Of a DNA stretch of 64,000 nucleotides, positions 61,426 through 64,000 are shown in pieces. Under the pieces are notes generated by a model. The model saw only the letters and a list, made by a program, of their open reading frames with translations. It had not been told where the DNA came from and did not search any database. Each line of letters starts with the position of its first letter. Positions within the stretch are counted from its first letter, which is position 1. This DNA comes from Daldinia sp. FL1419 (taxonomy: Eukaryota; Ascomycota; Sordariomycetes; Xylariales; Hypoxylaceae). The stretch covers positions 1 to 64,000 of the forward strand of contig MU623459.1 of NCBI GenBank assembly GCA_025201765.1, given 5' to 3'. The position numbers were made by a program, and so were the translations under genes.

Positions 61426-63014
61426 TTATTTCTTAACTAGTAGTCCAGGACCTACCAATCTGATACGCGAGAGAATAATGGCCGTGGCACCCTATGAGCA
61501 TTAGTGATTTGCGCATAGCTCTCTTTAGACAGGCATACTTACCACTAGTAGCGAGACACCGCAGAAGATCTTCAACCCGGAATAGCCACCATCCTGCGAA
61601 GTCACAATCGCTCCAGCAATCGGGCTACCAAACAAAGCACCAAATGACGAGAAAGCATACAGTGTGCCGACTCGGAAACCCAATTTCTGGATATCAGAAA
61701 TCGAAGCGACCAATGCGGGAATGATTGCCAGGGTTAAACCTGAAGCAAACCCGTATAGCACCGCGTATACGATAATTGGGGCAACTGCAGCCGCCGGTAG
61801 CCACAGAGCAAGGGTAATGATTCCAGAGAAGAGGGTGAAGATGATACAGACGTTGAAAACGCCATATACGTCCCCGAGATGAGCAGGGAAGATTCGTCCA
61901 AAGATACTTGCCGCATTGATAATTGGAACAAGATAGTTGGCAAGGTCGGCCGACATACCCGCTTCCTTCGCCTCGACGATGATAAAGTTGAAAGGCAAGA
62001 AGGCGCCAAAGTAGACGAAAAATGAGCCAATGGCGAGAAGCAAGTACGGCAGCTCAGTAAAAGGAACGAAGTATTCCTTGATAGTGAATGGCTTGCGGAC
62101 CGGAGGTAGGCGAGACTTGATCGCGATGTTGCCGAAGATTAGAAGTCCAAGAATTAAGAAAGCAACAATGCGCATCGCCCATCCAAAGCCGACTTCGACA
62201 ATCAAGTGCTGGACCATGATGGGAAGCACCACACCGCCTAAACTAGATCCGGAAACCATGATACCGAATGCTAGCGCCCGGTGCTTCTTGAACCATGTTC
62301 CGGCCGCAGCGATAGCTACACATTGTTAACTATAGGTTTCTATAAGATATTATTTAGGGGTTACTTACTAGGATAAAATAGGAAACTGGTACCAATTCCA
62401 CTGCAGATGGCTTGTGCAAGGAAAAACTGGTAATACTCCTTAGAGATCGAGATCATCATCATTCCTAAAACATGTAAAATGGATCCGAAAAGCAATGGCC
62501 ATCGTGGACCGTAGTTGTCAGCTACTTTGCCGGACACTAAGCCCTACGAAATAATTAGCAACACAACAAGCTAAAAACGTGCACGGTTAGGGTCCTACGA
62601 GGAAAAAGAGCATGAATGACTCCGCGGCCGGAATCCATGCAACGTCGCTAGGCGTGTAGTTCGAGAGTTGGTTGGCTTGATAGTAGTCCTGGAAAACACC
62701 AATACCTGTTTTATCTTAGTCAGCCATCTTTTCGTATTATTCTCCACAAAGAATGGAACCTTACAATTCACCCAACCAAAACTGGAGAAAACCGTGCAAA
62801 ATCCACCAGCAATGCAGAACCATGCCTCAAAGCCTCCGTCGGGGAACGCGTTCGGATCAGGGCCAGAGGAAGGCGTGTTCTCGGCTTGCTCTGACGTGGG
62901 TTCCGAGGCGTATCCATTCTCGGGTGAGCCGTTCTGAAACTTTTCTGACTTGCGATCGTCCGAGTCGTCGAGGACAGTCGGGGCCTGAGACTCAATATCC
63001 ACGTTAGACTTCAT
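61426..63014 (-). CDS. MFS transporter, monocarboxylate-porter (MCT) type
   Basis: Membrane transporter of the major facilitator superfamily. Exons (minus strand): 62765-63014, 62599-62705, 62369-62543, 61543-62315, 61426-61491; introns 51-59 bp; 456 residues. The first 60 residues are polar and cytoplasmic. Then PDGGFEAWFCIAGGFCTVFS, the conserved [D/E]G(G)xxxW start of fungal MCT-like proteins, opens transmembrane segment 1. GLVSGKVADNYGPRWPLL is the loop 2-3 signature. About twelve hydrophobic segments can be traced, ending in SLLVGATAIILSR. The last exon (21 codons) was placed by joining GTG to GGT GCC ACG, which restores segment 12. Fungal members carry monocarboxylates, riboflavin or secondary metabolites; beside the PKS and reductase it may export the product, which is inference. 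Confidence 0.92.
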
Positions 63015-64000
63015 CTCGACAAAACTATTGGCAAGCGAAGGGTAATGGGAGGAGTTGAGGAGTTAATTGTCGACGAAGGGCGAAATTTGGAGAGTGACTC
63101 CTTTCTCATCTTCTTATAATCGGTAAATGATTATAAATGTAGCCTTTCGGACGCTACCCTAATCCTCTTTCAGCACCATCTTTCGTCGAAGAACAACTTG
63201 GCGCATAGGTTCCTCCTAACCCCTATCCGGTATCATCATTCGGTGAAAAAGCTTGGCGCAGTCAAGAGCCGCACCGGTAAATCGGGTAAGCCAGCAAGGA
63301 CATGGGTACTGCAGATGTGCTGCAGATGCATGGGCCTAAGCTAGCGCATATGCATGGTTAAAATGTAGGGTTATATGGAATATACATAGGTACATGCAGT
63401 ATGAAGGCTAATACAAATAACCTCACAGGACAGATAAGCACGATTAAGTAAAATTTAATTTATGGTTTAATCATTAATTGCTTAATAACTTATATTTTAA
63501 TTAGGTAATTACTTAAATCAACTAAATTCACTTATCTAACCGATATAAATTCATACATATCCCATGTTTGGCGTATTCTATTAATTTATTCTCGCATAGG
63601 GTGAGCCACAGCTAGCGCTGTGGGCTAGCCACCTCAACGGTTATGGGTAGCTGTGGCGTAAGCCATGGGTATTATTGTTGGGCTAAACGTACGTATAAGA
63701 GAAATAATAGCGAAAGCAAGTAACAAATAAAACAATGCAGTAAGACCTGTATATTCATAAGTCCTAAGGAGGAAAACTATCTACTCCGAGCTTAACGGGC
63801 TTGGAACCCTTATATACACAATATGCTAATTATGTAATACTTCCTTTGCTTGTTACAGGGGTCTACGATGCCTGGTAGCATACAACCATCAATTATATTC
63901 TAATACATAAAACTTGCGCTCTGCACAAACTATATATTATAAGAGATAGACCTTTTCTAATATATCTAAGAACATCTAAGCTTTCGAAAATTATACTCAC
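63015..64000. other. Transporter promoter, then AT-rich right edge
   Basis: A TTATAAGAA element on the minus strand near 63,115 may serve the transporter gene. From about 63,430 the sequence becomes AT-rich. A hairpin with 7 bp arms CCACAGC/GCTGTGG lies at 63606-63623. No gene is seen. Confidence 0.5.
63676..63856 (+). repeat. Possible left LTR of an element running off the window
   Basis: The stretch opens TGTTGGGC and could close at TTGTTACA (181 bp), followed 16 bases later by TGGTAGCA, which could pair with a tRNA 3' end as a primer site. The partner LTR would lie beyond the window, so this rests on ends alone. Confidence 0.25.

Noticed and set aside
1..64000. CRISPR arrays, bacterial operons, rRNA genes
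   Set aside because: Looked for regularly spaced repeats and rRNA-like blocks; none are present, and the window is eukaryotic.

Overview
The window looks like a chromosome segment of a filamentous ascomycete (Pezizomycotina). Evidence: short 50-90 bp spliceosomal introns with GTRNGY donors, CTAAC/CTGAC branch sites and YAG acceptors; typical fungal families (Spt16, AA9 LPMO, SUR7/PalI, iterative type I PKS); a large AT-rich block whose repeat copies differ almost only by C/T and G/A changes, the mark of repeat-induced point mutation (RIP); and dispersed TAGGTACCTA-type intergenic repeats. A Sordariomycete-like origin is my guess only. No gene was checked by database search; all intron borders were read by eye.

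Region 1, 1-18,600: a gene-free, extremely AT-rich RIP compartment. It holds at least two tandem ~4.1 kb transposon interiors bounded by 192-193 bp LTR relics, and a pair of ~1.4 kb relic segments to their left. One young, unmutated 1.5 kb non-autonomous LTR element (3692-5203) with identical 181 bp LTRs is inserted in this debris. A less degraded patch lies at about 14,350-15,300.

Region 2, 18,600-30,000: housekeeping genes on the plus strand: AP-1 clathrin adaptor sigma subunit (five exons), Maf1 repressor of RNA polymerase III (two exons), a small Ser-rich hypothetical ORF, and the FACT histone chaperone subunit Spt16 (five exons).

Region 3, 30,600-49,040: a mixed accessory stretch: a single-domain AA9 lytic polysaccharide monooxygenase, an AIFM2/FSP1-like FAD oxidoreductase, a small F-box protein, a KAR-like short-chain dehydrogenase, a SUR7/PalI membrane protein and a conserved hypothetical protein (all minus strand), then an aquaglyceroporin with a likely GC-AG intron and a disordered hypothetical protein (plus strand). 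Two copies of a 135-136 bp LTR-like repeat sit at 23.6 and 34.2 kb.

Region 4, 49,900-63,100: a candidate secondary-metabolite cluster: an iterative polyketide synthase of order KS-AT-DH-CMeT-(structural KR)-KR-ACP with no enoyl reductase and no release domain (2085 aa, minus strand), a divergent NAD(P)-dependent extended-SDR reductase (plus) and a monocarboxylate-type MFS transporter (minus). A plausible reading is that the PKS makes a C-methylated, unsaturated polyketide (perhaps released as a pyrone), the reductase tailors it and the transporter exports it; the product is unknown. The right edge (63.4-64 kb) becomes AT-rich again and may begin another LTR element.
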